From contig JAKSXM010000272.1 of NCBI GenBank assembly GCA_022575985.1, forward strand, positions 6,076,001 to 6,140,000: a stretch of 64,000 nucleotides of DNA. The letters are read 5' to 3'. Source of the DNA: Anagrus nilaparvatae. Lineage: Eukaryota > Arthropoda > Insecta > Hymenoptera > Mymaridae. The translations under genes and the position numbers were made by a program. The notes under the pieces were generated by a model. The model saw only the letters and a list, made by a program, of their open reading frames with translations, was not told the DNA's origin and did no database searches. This document shows positions 37,142-47,859 of the stretch, one piece after another (positions within the stretch are counted from its first letter, which is position 1; each line of letters begins with the position of its first letter).

Positions 37142-38569
37142 TTTTTTGCTATATTTTTATGTTTTATAGTAGTTAAAACATTAAAATATGTTGATTTTTA
37201 TGGTGTACCATCAAAAACTTATCGAAATTAAAAATTTAAAAAAAAAAATTTTTTTAATTAATGCATCTGGTAGTCAGAAACGTGCTGTACGTCACTTTTG
37301 CAAAAAAAACGATAATGAGCCATATAAGTATATAAAGTTTGCTAACAGCTTTAGGGTATCAAACTATATGAAATTTCTTGAATCTTATATTTTAGTCAAT
37401 TTGATTTTCTAAAAAGTCTGTTAGTCAAAAATTTTCTAACTGAAACCAAAAAATTTTGAAAGTATATATTTTAAGTTGGAGAAACTTTTGGCTGGATATA
37501 TTAACATGACAAAAAGTTATGAGAAGAAATGATGATTTTTTAAAATTTCATTTTCTTATTTTAGCCGGTAAAAACTGTCCATGTAAAAATTTTGAAAAAA
37601 GAATGAAAAATTCGGATTCCTCGGGAAAAAATACTTTGATTTAAAAAAAAATCATTTTTTTTTAGATAAAATATGGTCAAAATATCGTAAAATTAAATAT
37701 TTGCTATTTTTACCATTTTTACATTATTTTGAAAATTTTCGGAAAATCTATCAAAAGTTAAAAAATACGTAAATCGATCGCTGAGTACGAATATGAAATC
37801 CGTTTTTACCAAACTTGTTCACTTGTTTTTTAGGTCTTTGAACACGAATATAAAATTTGTATTTCTCTTTAAATGCTTGAGTTGTCCGCAATAAGGAATA
37901 TTAGGTTACTTTTTGAGGTTTTTTAGATAGTTCTTATTAAGTGAGACCGAAGAATTTTAGGTAAAAATGGACTTTCTATTTGTGTTCAGGGACCCAAAAA
38001 ACATGTATACTAGTAGAAAAATTTATGGACTTATTTTTATGGACTTATAAAAAAAAAAGTAACTTCGAAATAAAGGTTCAAGCCTACACTGTATACAAAT
38101 TTCCTGCTATTCACGTGACTTTTCAATTTTTTGGAATTATAATAAGGGCATTTCTTACTTGCAAGCGTTTTTAATTCGACTTTTGCTGCAGCGAAACTTA
38201 GCCTTCTTTTATCTCGGTGAATTTTTTATCTATACTATATTTTCACGTATATGCTGTCTTAGATTATAAAATTTAAAAAGATTAAAATACTCTTCACCTT
38301 TTTCTCACAGTAGTCATAGTAATTATAATTTATAAAGTAAGTGGCTTTATAGTCCTTGATTTAAAACAAACTTCAAATTCCAAAAACCTTATATACCTAC
38401 TCGGTTTGCGCGCCAACCTCCGTAGAGTCTAAAAAAGAAAGTCTATAGCTGTCCCAAAAGTTTGAAACTAATCCAAAAGTCTTAAGTGTCCCAAAAGTCT
38501 ACAACTATCGGTGGCGGAAGGCGGCGTTTATACCTTAGATAGTTATAAAAAACACATCTCATTTAACAC
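37142..38569. other. AT-rich sequence, unrecognised ORFs
   Basis: Frames at 37188-37412 and 37980-38174 (plus) have no recognisable motif. Between 38450 and 38510 the phrase TCCCAAAAGT (or a near variant) occurs three times. A CACGTGAC box lies at about 38114. Confidence 0.4.
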
Positions 38570-39071
38570 CCCGACGAATTTTCGAAATATCTCTTATGAT
38601 CTCCGCTGATCTTTTTAGATCTCCGGAGATCACTTTTGATTTCTGGAGATCTCCGGAGATCTCCAGAAATCAGAAGTGATCGCAAATTTCAGGTGATTTC
38701 TTTAGTTCTCTGGAGATCTCCGGAGATCTCCGGAAATCACTTTTGATCTCTGGAGATTACTGGAGATTAAAATAGATCTAAAGTGATCTCCAGAGATCAC
38801 TGAGTTAAAAAAAAAAGTTAGAAAAATTTAGAAAGAATATTTAGAATCATTAAGCAAAGTTGTAAAATGATAAGCATAATAGATTTACCTTATTTTTTGA
38901 CTTTATTTAAATTTAAAAAATGATACTATTAGTTATTTTACTAAAACCTTATGAAAATATCAAAAAGTACAGCAATAAGTTTACTAATTTTTATAATAAA
39001 TATAATTATTGGAATCGTCTCAGTAAGAAATACAATTAATAGAAATACAAAAGGTAAATGATTAAAAAAAA

Positions 39072-39246
39072 TTAGTTATTTGATCATTAATAATTTTAAT
39101 AAATATTTATAAATAATTATTGTTATTATAAAAATGAATTATAATTATTTGTTTATAAAAATTGTTGACTAATTTAAAATATGTCTATTAATATATTGAA
39201 TTAAAATTATAAATATTTATTAAAATTATTAATGATCAACTAACTA
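39072..39246. mobile_element. MITE-like inverted repeat inside foldback E
   Basis: TTAGTTATTTGATCATTAAT at the left matches the complement of ATTAATGATCAACTAACTA at the right, with arms of about 45 bp around an AT-rich centre. It abuts the inner end of the left foldback arm and the first base of the dispersed repeat element, so it may be part of the original foldback loop. Confidence 0.6.
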
Positions 39247-39393
39247 TTGGTTCCTCATAGAGGAAACTTTGTGATAGGTGAAATTTTGATTTTCGATATT
39301 TTGGCATATAAGCACGTTTTGAGACCTCAGGAAGCTAAAAAACCGGTTTTTAAAAAAAGTCTGTGTGTGTGTGTATGTATGTATGTCGCACTG

Positions 39394-39856
39394 GTAGTAG
39401 TAGTAGTATAGTTTATTCTTGTTTATAATTAGTACATAATTGTTACAAGATATGGTAATTATTATATGATACTGTGTTTTAACAATATTTTACATCTTTC
39501 TTTCAGTTTATTAAATTCAATAAAAGATAAACGAATTTACACACCAAACCTAAAAGAGTTTTTTGTTACGCAGAAAATATTGAATGTTTATTTAATTCTT
39601 TAGAGAGGAATTATTTTGAGGTTAATTCTTTTAAAAAAATTTATTATTGTTTTTATTCTGTTCAAAAAGAATTAAAACAAAAATAAATTTTTTTAAAAGA
39701 ATTAACCTCAAAATAATTCCTCTCTAAAGAATTAAATAAACATTCAATATTTTCTGCGTAACAAAAAACTCTTTTAGGTTTGGTGTGTACTTTACAATGT
39801 GAATATTTGAAATTTAAACTTTAAATTAGTTTACTCACCCCCCTTATTTAGAAAAA
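39394..39856 (-). mobile_element. 5'-truncated non-LTR retrotransposon end with TAC-repeat tail
   Basis: The insertion is bounded by a perfect 15-bp direct repeat ATGTATGTCGCACTG (39379-39393 and 39857-39871). Removing it and one repeat restores the continuous sequence of element F (…GCACTGTAACCGGTGATATT). Read on the minus strand it ends AATAAACTATACTACTACTAC, a polyadenylation-like signal with a trinucleotide tail, as in several non-LTR clades. It contains no coding motif, only 3' untranslated sequence interrupted by a MITE at 39541-39787. Confidence 0.8.
39541..39787. mobile_element. Near-perfect hairpin MITE, innermost layer of the nest
   Basis: ACACCAAACCTAAAAGAG at the left and its exact complement at the right enclose arms of roughly 105-120 bp that are identical over almost their whole length, then a short mismatched centre near 39660. 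It is 247 bp long. The arm identity says the insertion is recent or conserved by hairpin conversion. A transcript would form a long double-stranded RNA. Confidence 0.85.
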
Positions 39857-41099
39857 ATGTATGTCGCACTGTAACCGGTGATATTTCACAGCCAACACGA
39901 CATTAAGACCTAATTTTTTTTTCAAAATTTTTTTCACCTAAAAAGCTCGAGGTACTTTTTTTTTTTTTAATTTGGATGTAATACCTCATTTATTTCCACG
40001 AAAGTACTTATATTTGAAAGTATGGTTTTTACTCGATATCTCGAATCTGATACTTAATTTTTTGAAAATTTTTTTCCCAAAATTTTTTTCATAAAAAAAT
40101 ACAAAAAACACTAATTTTTTTTTTTCTTTGAACGTAGTACATAATTTGCTTCCATGGAAGTACTAGTTCTAAGAATCTCTATAAAAGTAATTTTTTGGAC
40201 CTGATACTTAATTTTTTGAAAATTTTTTTCTCAAAATTTTTGCCGCCAAAAAATATAAAAAATGCCAATTTAGAATTATCGTTTTTAAATGATTATTTCA
40301 TATGATACGTAATTTTCCGATATTTTTTTTTTCATTTTTTTAATAAAAAAATTAAAAAAACAATAATTTTTTTTCTTTTTGGACTTAGTACTTAATTTAT
40401 TTCTATGAAAGTACTAATATCTAGAATTATTGTTTTTAAAGGATTTTTTCCATCTGATACGCAATTTTTCAAATTTTTGTGTGAATATTTTTCATATAAA
40501 AAAATTAAAAAAACATCATTTTTATTAGATAGAATAGACCATTATAAATATTTTGCTATTGTTGATGAGAAACCATAGTGCCAATCACTTGGCAGCGTTT
40601 TTTTTATTCATTTCATTTTTGTATTTCTATTAATTGTATTTCTTACTGAGACGATTCCAATAATTATATTTATTATAAAAATTAGTAAACTTATTGCTGT
40701 ACTTTTTGATATTTTCATAAGGTTTTAGTAAAATAACTAATAGTATCATTTTTTAAATTTAAATAAAGTCAAAAAATAAGGTAAATCTATTATGCTTATC
40801 ATTTTACAACTTTGCTTAATGATTCTAAATATTCTTTCTAAATTTTTCTAACTTTTTTTTTTAACTCAGTGATCTCTGGAGATCACTTTAGATCTATTTT
40901 AATCTCCAGTAATCTCCAGAGATCAAAAGTGATTTCCGGAGATCTCCGGAGATCTCCAGAGAACTAAAGAAATCACCTGAAATTTGCGATCACTTCTGAT
41001 TTCTGGAGATCTCCGGAGATCTCCAGAAATCAAAAGTGATCTCCGGAGATCTAAAAAGATCAGCGGAGATCATAAGAGATATTTCGAAAATTCGTCGGG

Positions 41100-43032
41100 A
41101 CCTAATAAATAACTGAATGCATAATAAATTATCCGATATGTTTATTTCGGAAGTTTTTTTAGAACTCTTTATCTAAAACGGTTTTTTTAATAAAGTTTTA
41201 TTTAATCAGAATTTTAATAGTTTATAAAAGACGAAAATTTTAAAAATTCTAATTTTGACAGCAGTTTAAAAATTGATTATTTTTGAAAAAAATGAGTTGC
41301 ACGGAGTTGCACGGAGTTTCAAAAAGTTTGGCTATTTTTTCCGTAAAAATATTGCAACTTATGTTGCAACTCCATGTAGAGTTTTTAGTTGGTTGAGGGT
41401 TAAAAAATTATATACTTGTATATTTTCATACATCATTATATAATACATTTTTTGAGTCTCTTTGTATTTTTGCAAAAAACCATTTAATAAATTCTGATTC
41501 CATAAGCAGAAAGAACATAAAGATAAATAAACAAAGTAAAATATCACCATTCAGTTTTGAAAAAATAAAAAATACTCCCATAAAAATATTTTAAAAGCAC
41601 AAAATTTCTACACATTTGTCAATTAGCACAACGAAACAGAGCCATAAAAGAAATGAATATATTTTGTGTAAAATCATCGTAGAAAAAATATATAATATAA
41701 ATAATAACAAGGGAAAAAAATTATTTAGAAAAAAAAAAGAAAAGATCATATGCAAAAGAAAAAAGAAAAAATTATAGTCACGGACAATTCTTTAGACTGA
41801 GAATATAAATAACAAGGCTTCGTCTGATATTTTTGTATGTTTTTATAAAAACACTACGTGCCTTACAATATAGGTAAAACGCTTTTTTAAAATACGTGTT
41901 GAAAGTTCAGTTGAAAATGTTTAAATATACGTAAAATATTTATATGAATATAACATTAAACATATAACTTGTGTATAAATAACAAGACCAAAAAAAAATG
42001 CCAACTTGTGTACAAAACATATTTTAATGTCACAATTAAAAAATTTTATTATTATACACATATTAGAAATGTTAATATCCTTAGGCAAAGAAATATGTGC
42101 ATTGGCGTTCTTGAATAAAATAAAGAGCTTTTTTGTTATATTTTTAACAAATGCTTTTCATTCTTTTCATTTTTCTTTTGCTGATGAGCTTTAAAAGATA
42201 AATAAAATTTTAGACAGTTTTAAATTTTTCAAAAAGAATGCATTTTGTTTGATAAATTTTTTATGAAAATTTAAAAAACCGCACAAAACTTACCAAAATA
42301 AAACAGCATAACAGTAAAAATTTCTAACCTGACACATTTTGCATTCAAAGTTTTGCATTTTCGTTAGCTTATTGAAATTTTGGGTCCAAAAGTTTTTCGT
42401 AAAATATTTTTTGCGTTGATTACATTCTGGTTTACTAAATTGTAGTAAATTCTCTATTGTAGATTTTTGTTAAAATTTTTTAATTGCAAATTAATCTAAA
42501 AACAGAAAGCATGTACATCTATAGTACCTATCACAAAAACAAATAGATTTTTTGAAATTTATTATAAATAATAAATACTATGGAACTAAAATTTTTTAAA
42601 AAATCTTCTAAAATTATGAATTTGTTAATACTAATTTATTTAATGGGAAAATAAAGAAATTACGTTCCACAAGGTTCATTCCGACTCTGCAGAAAATAAT
42701 TCGAGCCAAATATAAAATTTATCATATAAAAAGTTTGAAATTTACTGCGAAACCAATTACTATATAGATCCTTACAATTTATTAAAAAAATATATAACAA
42801 TTTTTAAAAGTTAAAATTTAAAAATATTCGTGGAAATGACTGCAGTCGGTATGGAAGTAGTGCGGGTAAGGCATTGAAGTTTAACTATTTTCAAGCTTAT
42901 TATCGACTGAAATGTTGTTTTAGTTTGAGCTTCTTCTTTGAGAAAGGGGTAGCTGCTATCAAATGTCGTTGATGTTGTGTTATACACTTTCACACTTAAA
43001 AATATACTAAATATATTTTTATATTTAAACCT
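41100..43032. other. AT-rich sequence without a supported gene
   Basis: Short frames at 41359-41550, 42006-42194 and 42811-42993 have no recognisable motif. GTTGCACGGA is doubled near 41295. Nothing else stands out. Confidence 0.5.
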
Positions 43033-43039
43033 GCTAAAA

Positions 43040-43149
43040 CCCTTTCTAGAGTAAATTAATATTTTTTAATCCCATGTGCTTTTACTACAGCAAAAAAAAG
43101 TATAGTCAAAGCACACGGGATTAAAAAAAATTAATCTACTCTAGAAAGG
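43040..43149. mobile_element. 110-bp MITE with 7-bp direct repeat
   Basis: CCTTTCTAGAGTAAATTAAT at the left is mirrored by ATTAATCTACTCTAGAAAGG at the right, and the arms continue through TTTAATCCCATGTGCTTT. GCTAAAA flanks both sides (43033-43039 and 43150-43156), a likely target duplication; an eighth base differs. The size and duplication suit an hAT-type MITE. Confidence 0.75.
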
Positions 43150-43156
43150 GCTAAAA

Positions 43157-44868
43157 ATATTATTGAAGATGAATTTATTTTGTAGTAAATAATTTCAAAT
43201 AATAAATGATTTTTCGCATATTTTTACGTTTAACAAAAAATTTATAATTTTTATAAAAATAGTTTAGGTTGCAGAAATGGATTATGAAAATCAGAATGAA
43301 ATATTGTCTGAAAATGTAACTAAAACTAACTCCTTTCACTAATTTTTACCTCTCTAGATCCTACACTAGATTTTTGGAAGCCTCTTTAATTTTATTGGCC
43401 ATTTTTAAATTTTTAACTTTAGTTTTCCGTAATTTTTGCTTCTAAAAATTTATTTTATAATAAAAACTTTTTTATTTCTTTAAACAGATAGGGAATTCTC
43501 TGCAGAATTTGATGCAGGAATAATATCTGGTACGTTGGAGAAAATCATATAGCCTTAAAATTTTGATTATGCATTTAACCTTTTTGTAAACTATTTCCTT
43601 AATGTAGCAGTATTAGAACGCAAAGTAAATTATTCATAAGATATGTCAACAGATTTTTCAAATTAACTGGTAATTTTCTTAAAATAATGAAAATTTGTCT
43701 TAAGATTTGGATTTTTCTAGGAATTTACTAAGAAATTTTAGTCATAAAATACGTGTTTGTCAAAATAAATATAATCATTGTGGGTAAATTAAAGTATTTT
43801 TCAGGTAGAGGAAAAAATTATACCTAAGGAGTTAAAAATTAGAAAAATAATTTATTTAATCTATGCGTACTCTCGGGAAAAATTATTTTTCAATCCTACT
43901 AAAATTTAAATTACAAAATTAGATTACACCTCTCCCATAAAATTTTTTTATTACATCACCTGATTTTTTTTTTTGGCATGATTTGTCTCACATAAAAATG
44001 GCTAATACTTCTTTTTAGCGTTATGTGATGCTCGTCCAAATATTTTGATCTTCAATTTTATAATTAATTATAATTTTCCTGAATTTCTCAGTGTAGTAAA
44101 TGCACTTAAATTTGAACTTCAATACCATTGAAAACAGTAGTTGATCAAACATCAGAATTATCTTCGAAATTCTTAAATTTTTATTAAATTATTTATATTG
44201 TAAGGATATATTTAAAAATAGATCAGTATTGATTTTAAACTATAGTTTTAATTTATTATTTCATGAAAGTAATTCAATAAATATAGTATTCAATAAATAA
44301 AATTTTATAAAAAGTCTTCTAATTTATTCTAAAAAGATTTTGAAAACATTGATCAGAAAACTCTTAGTTAATTTTAAAAACAATATGATAAATTGATTGA
44401 ATATTTACGTATTTTTTTCTAATTGATAAAATAAAAATGTTTTTATTAAGTAAATGTTATTTAATCTAACTCAATAATAACGTAATAAATAAAAAATAAA
44501 AGATATAAGCATTATCAATTACCATTCCAGAATTTTGATAAAAAAATTTTTATTTATTTCGCTTTAAAATAAAATATCGTGGTAAAAAGTTTTTATATAT
44601 CTTAACTTAAACACAGCTTCTTATATAAGAACATTAAATTTACAATTTATAATGAATTTAATTAAAAATAACATTTTATATTATTGCTAGCAATATAAAA
44701 ACACATGTTTATGAACACTTTTAGTTATTTTTGTTTTTTATTTGTAAGTAAGTGTAATTCTAATAAAAGTTAATGTCAAAGATTAATTTTTATGTTAAAT
44801 TAATTAGTTACAAATTATTCGGTTTTAGTAAGCTTTTGCTTTTAGGTGACAGCACTGCATATATATAA
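43157..44868. other. AT-rich sequence without a supported gene
   Basis: No open frame over 60 codons and no recognised repeat. Confidence 0.5.
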
Positions 44869-45954
44869 TGTAATGGTCACACCCAGGGGGTGGTAGACCA
44901 CTGGTTCTTTTACTTATATTATAAAAATATAGGATACCAGGATAAGGTTTGTAAATAACAACTCAATGGTTTATACAAGAGAATAAACAAAAATATTGAT
45001 TAATTTTATTAATATCAAAAATATATACAGGATTTAATAACGTTGCGAATAATTTAATATAATTAAGTTATAAAGTATGTGTACTAATAGAATATAACAA
45101 TAATTATAAATATTTTACATAAGGAAACTCACATATACAACTATTTATGCACCGCCGTTTACCCGCGTAAAATAAATATTTAATAAATAATATTTAAAAA
45201 AGAACACGTCCGTTTACCCGCGCTTGTTATAAGAATGAACGACAGCCTCTTAAGGAGATTTCAGCCGTTTACCCGCGCTTGATAAAAATGACGTTTCAGC
45301 GAATGGTTTTAATTAAAGCTCACAACTATAAATACGCGATTATATACATTCAGGTGGTAAAGCATCACCTAGACACGTACTCTCATGCGGTATAGGAATC
45401 TCACATGAGGAATTATAATATCTTCCCTTAGACGTGGAATTAACGGCATCACGTAGGGGGATCTCGTGAATAATTAAATGTTTTCTTCCCTTAAACGTGG
45501 AATAGCGGCATCACGTAGGGGGATCGCGTTATAGTAATAAAAAAAAGAAAAGAAAAATTTATACCTTTTTAACTTACACTCGTTGAGAGGATGTTCACCA
45601 GGACCTTTTGGACCTTCTACACAATACAGTGTATAATGCACGAATGCTTGCTTTATGTATTTAGTTCACGCTATTTATACCCTTTTCGCCCTATGATTTA
45701 CATAAGATAGAAAGAGCGCGATAGATATTATATTATAGTTGTCGGTAAAGACGAAATTATACAAAAAGTTTGGAGCTTGTGATTAACAAAACAAAATATT
45801 TTTAATAACTAAAAATTATAAAGTATGAATGAAAAAACTCTAAATTAAATTATTATATACAAATCCAATTGATTATTATTAATTAATCATTAAATTAAAT
45901 TAAAAAATGTCATTGAGTTAACTATTACATAAGTGCCCCTAAGAGTATGTTACA
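44869..45954 (-). mobile_element. Probable solo LTR, minus orientation
   Basis: The stretch begins TGTAATGGTCACACCC and ends GAGTATGTTACA, i.e. TGTAA...TTACA, the usual ends of an LTR. It is visibly richer in G+C than its flanks. On the minus strand GTATAAATAG (45671-45680) gives a TATA box about 280 bp from the end, as expected for U3. It holds two internal repeats: GCCGTTTACCCGCG three times (45154, 45210, 45264) and a 63-bp tandem unit (TCTTCCCTTAGACGTGG at 45421 and a second copy at 45484). No matching target duplication, primer-binding site or gag-pol was seen, so a solo LTR or another element is possible. Confidence 0.45.
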
Positions 45955-46786
45955 CTTTTTTGAATAAGTTTAGCTAGGGCTAGGTACATAAATGGGAATG
46001 GTTTATTATTTACAAAATTTACATAAAATTAAATTAAATAATTACAGGAGTGGGTAGTGACCATCTCAATAAATATAAATAGTTAAACAATTTCTAGGAT
46101 CTGGGGTCTTTTGGAAAATTGACTAAAGTCACTTTTTTCAGGAAATTTTTAGAAATTATTGAAACGATGACAAAATAGAAGGAAACAGATCTAAAAATTA
46201 TGTAATAGGGCTAATTTTTTTTTATCATCTTGATATGTTTTATATTATGAAAATTCGTTGTTTAATATTATTTTTTTTTTTGCATTTTAAAAATTTCTAA
46301 AATTGAACTTCAGTGAATTGTCTCTAGAAAACAAAAAATTAAATAAAAATTTTAATTAAGCGACTTTCTATCGCGAAAGTTTTTCTAAAAAAACTGGTTC
46401 AAAAAATTTGTTCCTTGTAAAAAAAAACCCAAAAAAATCCATTTGACGTAAGTGGAAATATTCCACTTTCGGTTATCGGAATTTCTTTTGAGGCTAGCAG
46501 AATTGTTTCTTTCTCTAACGATTACAAATAACTTGAAAGTTAAAAAAAATCTTAAACATTTTTTTATTTCCCTGCGTGCATATCCTAAATGAGCGAACAA
46601 ACATTTTTTTTTTTTTTTTTTTATATGAAGCTTCGAGCCTTCTTTGAGGCTATGCAGCTACGTTTGATTTACCTTATTTTAACATATTAGAGAGTGACTT
46701 AGAACATTATATCTTACAGATTAAACAAATCTTCTTTTTTTACTAACTAGACAAAAATTAATTATCATAAAGTAATTATAATTGAC

Positions 46787-47160
46787 TTAAATTTTAATTT
46801 GACAGTTGTTGAAAAATTCATTCACATAACTCATCATTTTTATGTTAGGTTTAGATAATAAGAATTCTATGATATCTACAGGAAGTTGATATTCACAATG
46901 AATTAGTTTAGAAACAAGAGATTTTCTTTCTTGGTCGAAGCGTTGGCATTGCCAGATTACATGGTTCAGGTTTTCCACTGGATAACCACATGAACATGAA
47001 GAATCAGGAACTACTTTAATTTTATGCAACGATTCATTTAAGTTGTAGTGCCCTGATCGACACCTGTTGATGGTTGTAATTAAATCACGATCCAGATTTT
47101 TATTATAAAACCATGGTTTACTAAAGGAATTATGAAAGTACTCAAAATAACTGACACCCT
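46787..47160 (-). pseudogene. Retrotransposon ORF2 C-terminus with zinc-knuckle-like motif
   Basis: The frame reads SYFEYFHNSFSKPWFYNKNL, then TTINRCRSGHYNLNESLHKI, then SCSCGYPVENLNHVIWQCQR. The last part is the C-x-CG-x8-H-x4-C module that closes the ORF2 product of RNase H-bearing non-LTR clades (I, LOA, R1, jockey groups). INRCRSGHYNLN is the conserved segment before it. The stop at 46787 is followed by about 165 bp of untranslated sequence and the poly(A). It is truncated at the inversion junction near 47160. Confidence 0.8.
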
Positions 47161-47287
47161 TAATCAATTTGACAAGCTGGCAAAATCGGCCACTTTAATA
47201 GATCCCACTATAAAGCATATTCCACATACCGACCTAAGAAACCATATAGTCCAAAGAGAAAAGTTAGCCTCAAAAATGTCCATAGAA
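47155..47287 (+). pseudogene. Inverted RNase H fragment of the same retrotransposon
   Basis: On the plus strand the frame reads FDKLAKSATLIDPTIKHIPH, then TDLRNHIVQREK. This matches the C-terminal helix and exit of retrotransposon RNase H (GN-x-x-AD-LAK-A, then IPHTDL). It belongs just N-terminal of the minus-strand segment to its left, so one continuous ORF2 has been split by an inversion. Confidence 0.7.
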
Positions 47288-47305
47288 GAACAAACATTTT
47301 ATTTT

Positions 47306-47859
47306 GGTTCTTTATACAGAGGAACCGTTGTAATGGGTTATATTTCACAGCCTAAGACCTAATTTTTTTTTCAAAAACTTTTTCATCAAAATATCTCAAA
47401 GTACTTTTTTTTTCTTTTAATTTGTATGTAATGCCTCATTTTTTTCTATGAAAGTATTAATATCTAGAAATACTGTTTTTAATCGATTTTTTTTATCCGA
47501 TCCTTAGTTATTAAAAATTTTTTTTCAACCTTTTTTGCATCAAAACGTAAAAAAGACCATAATTTTTTTTCTTTTTGGACGTAGTACCTAATTTTTTTCT
47601 ATGGATTACTAGTTATAAAAATTTTTTGCATCCAAAAATGAAAAAAAAAACACCTATTAGCTTTTTTTCTTTTTGGAAGCAGTACCCAATTAAAAATTGA
47701 GAAAATTATTATCCTAAAATTTTTTCCGTAAAAAATTATAGAACACCATTATTTTTTTTTTTGACCTTTTCTGAAGATCAGTTTTAGTTATTGAGGAAAT
47801 AAACCATTAATAATATTTTGTTATTGCCTGAGGAACCATAGTGTCAATAATTTGGCACC
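47306..47859. repeat. Dispersed tandem-repeat element F, copy 2
   Basis: Starts GGTTCTTTATACAGAGGAAC and ends GAGGAACCATAGTGTCAATA plus a TTTGGCA hairpin. It is the shortest copy, with about three diverged units of the AGTACCTAATTTTTTTCTAT type. Its uninterrupted right part (AAACCATTAATAATATTTTG) shows what copy 3 looked like before the MULE inserted. Confidence 0.8.

Larger units (their letters stand above)
39249..40596. repeat. Dispersed tandem-repeat element F, copy 1 (interrupted)
   Basis: The left end GGTTCCTCATAGAGGAAAC and the right end GAGAAACCATAGTGCCAATC plus a TTGGCA hairpin match copies 2 (47306-47859) and 3 (60242-62344). The body consists of diverged units of about 150-160 bp, each with a GGAC-GTAGTACTTAATTT block and then a TATGAAAGTACTAATAT block. 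A 463-bp non-LTR insertion (39394-39856) splits it. A GT/ATGT microsatellite lies at 39363-39386. Confidence 0.8.
38570..41099. mobile_element. Foldback element with palindromic GGAGATCTCC ends, family E
   Basis: Arms of about 502 bp (38570-39071 and 40598-41099) are near-perfect inverted copies starting CCCGACGAATTTTCG. The outer 240 bp of each arm are packed with smaller palindromes: GGAGATCTCCGGAGATCTCC occurs twice, along with many variants of GATCTCCAGAGATC. The rest of each arm is ordinary AT-rich DNA. The space between the arms has been filled by a MITE (39072-39246) and a dispersed repeat element (39249-40596) that carries further insertions. No coding capacity is seen and no clear target duplication. 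Confidence 0.85.
46608..47287 (-). mobile_element. Non-LTR retrotransposon insertion with 5' inversion (twin priming)
   Basis: A perfect 13-bp target duplication GAACAAACATTTT lies at 46595-46607 and 47288-47300. The left end is a T run (46604-46622), the poly(A) tail of a minus-strand element. The body to about 47160 encodes the C-terminal part of the polyprotein on the minus strand. The last 130 bp, up to the right duplication, encode the preceding RNase H part on the plus strand. This inverted 5' segment is the signature of twin priming described for LINE-1. The insertion sits directly left of repeat element F copy 2. Confidence 0.85.

Noticed and set aside
39249..40596. Element F as a definite Helitron
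   Set aside because: The right hairpin is suggestive, but TC/CTRR termini and A-T insertion could not be shown.
44869..45954. A full LTR retrotransposon
   Set aside because: No second LTR, primer-binding site or gag-pol sequence is present in the window.
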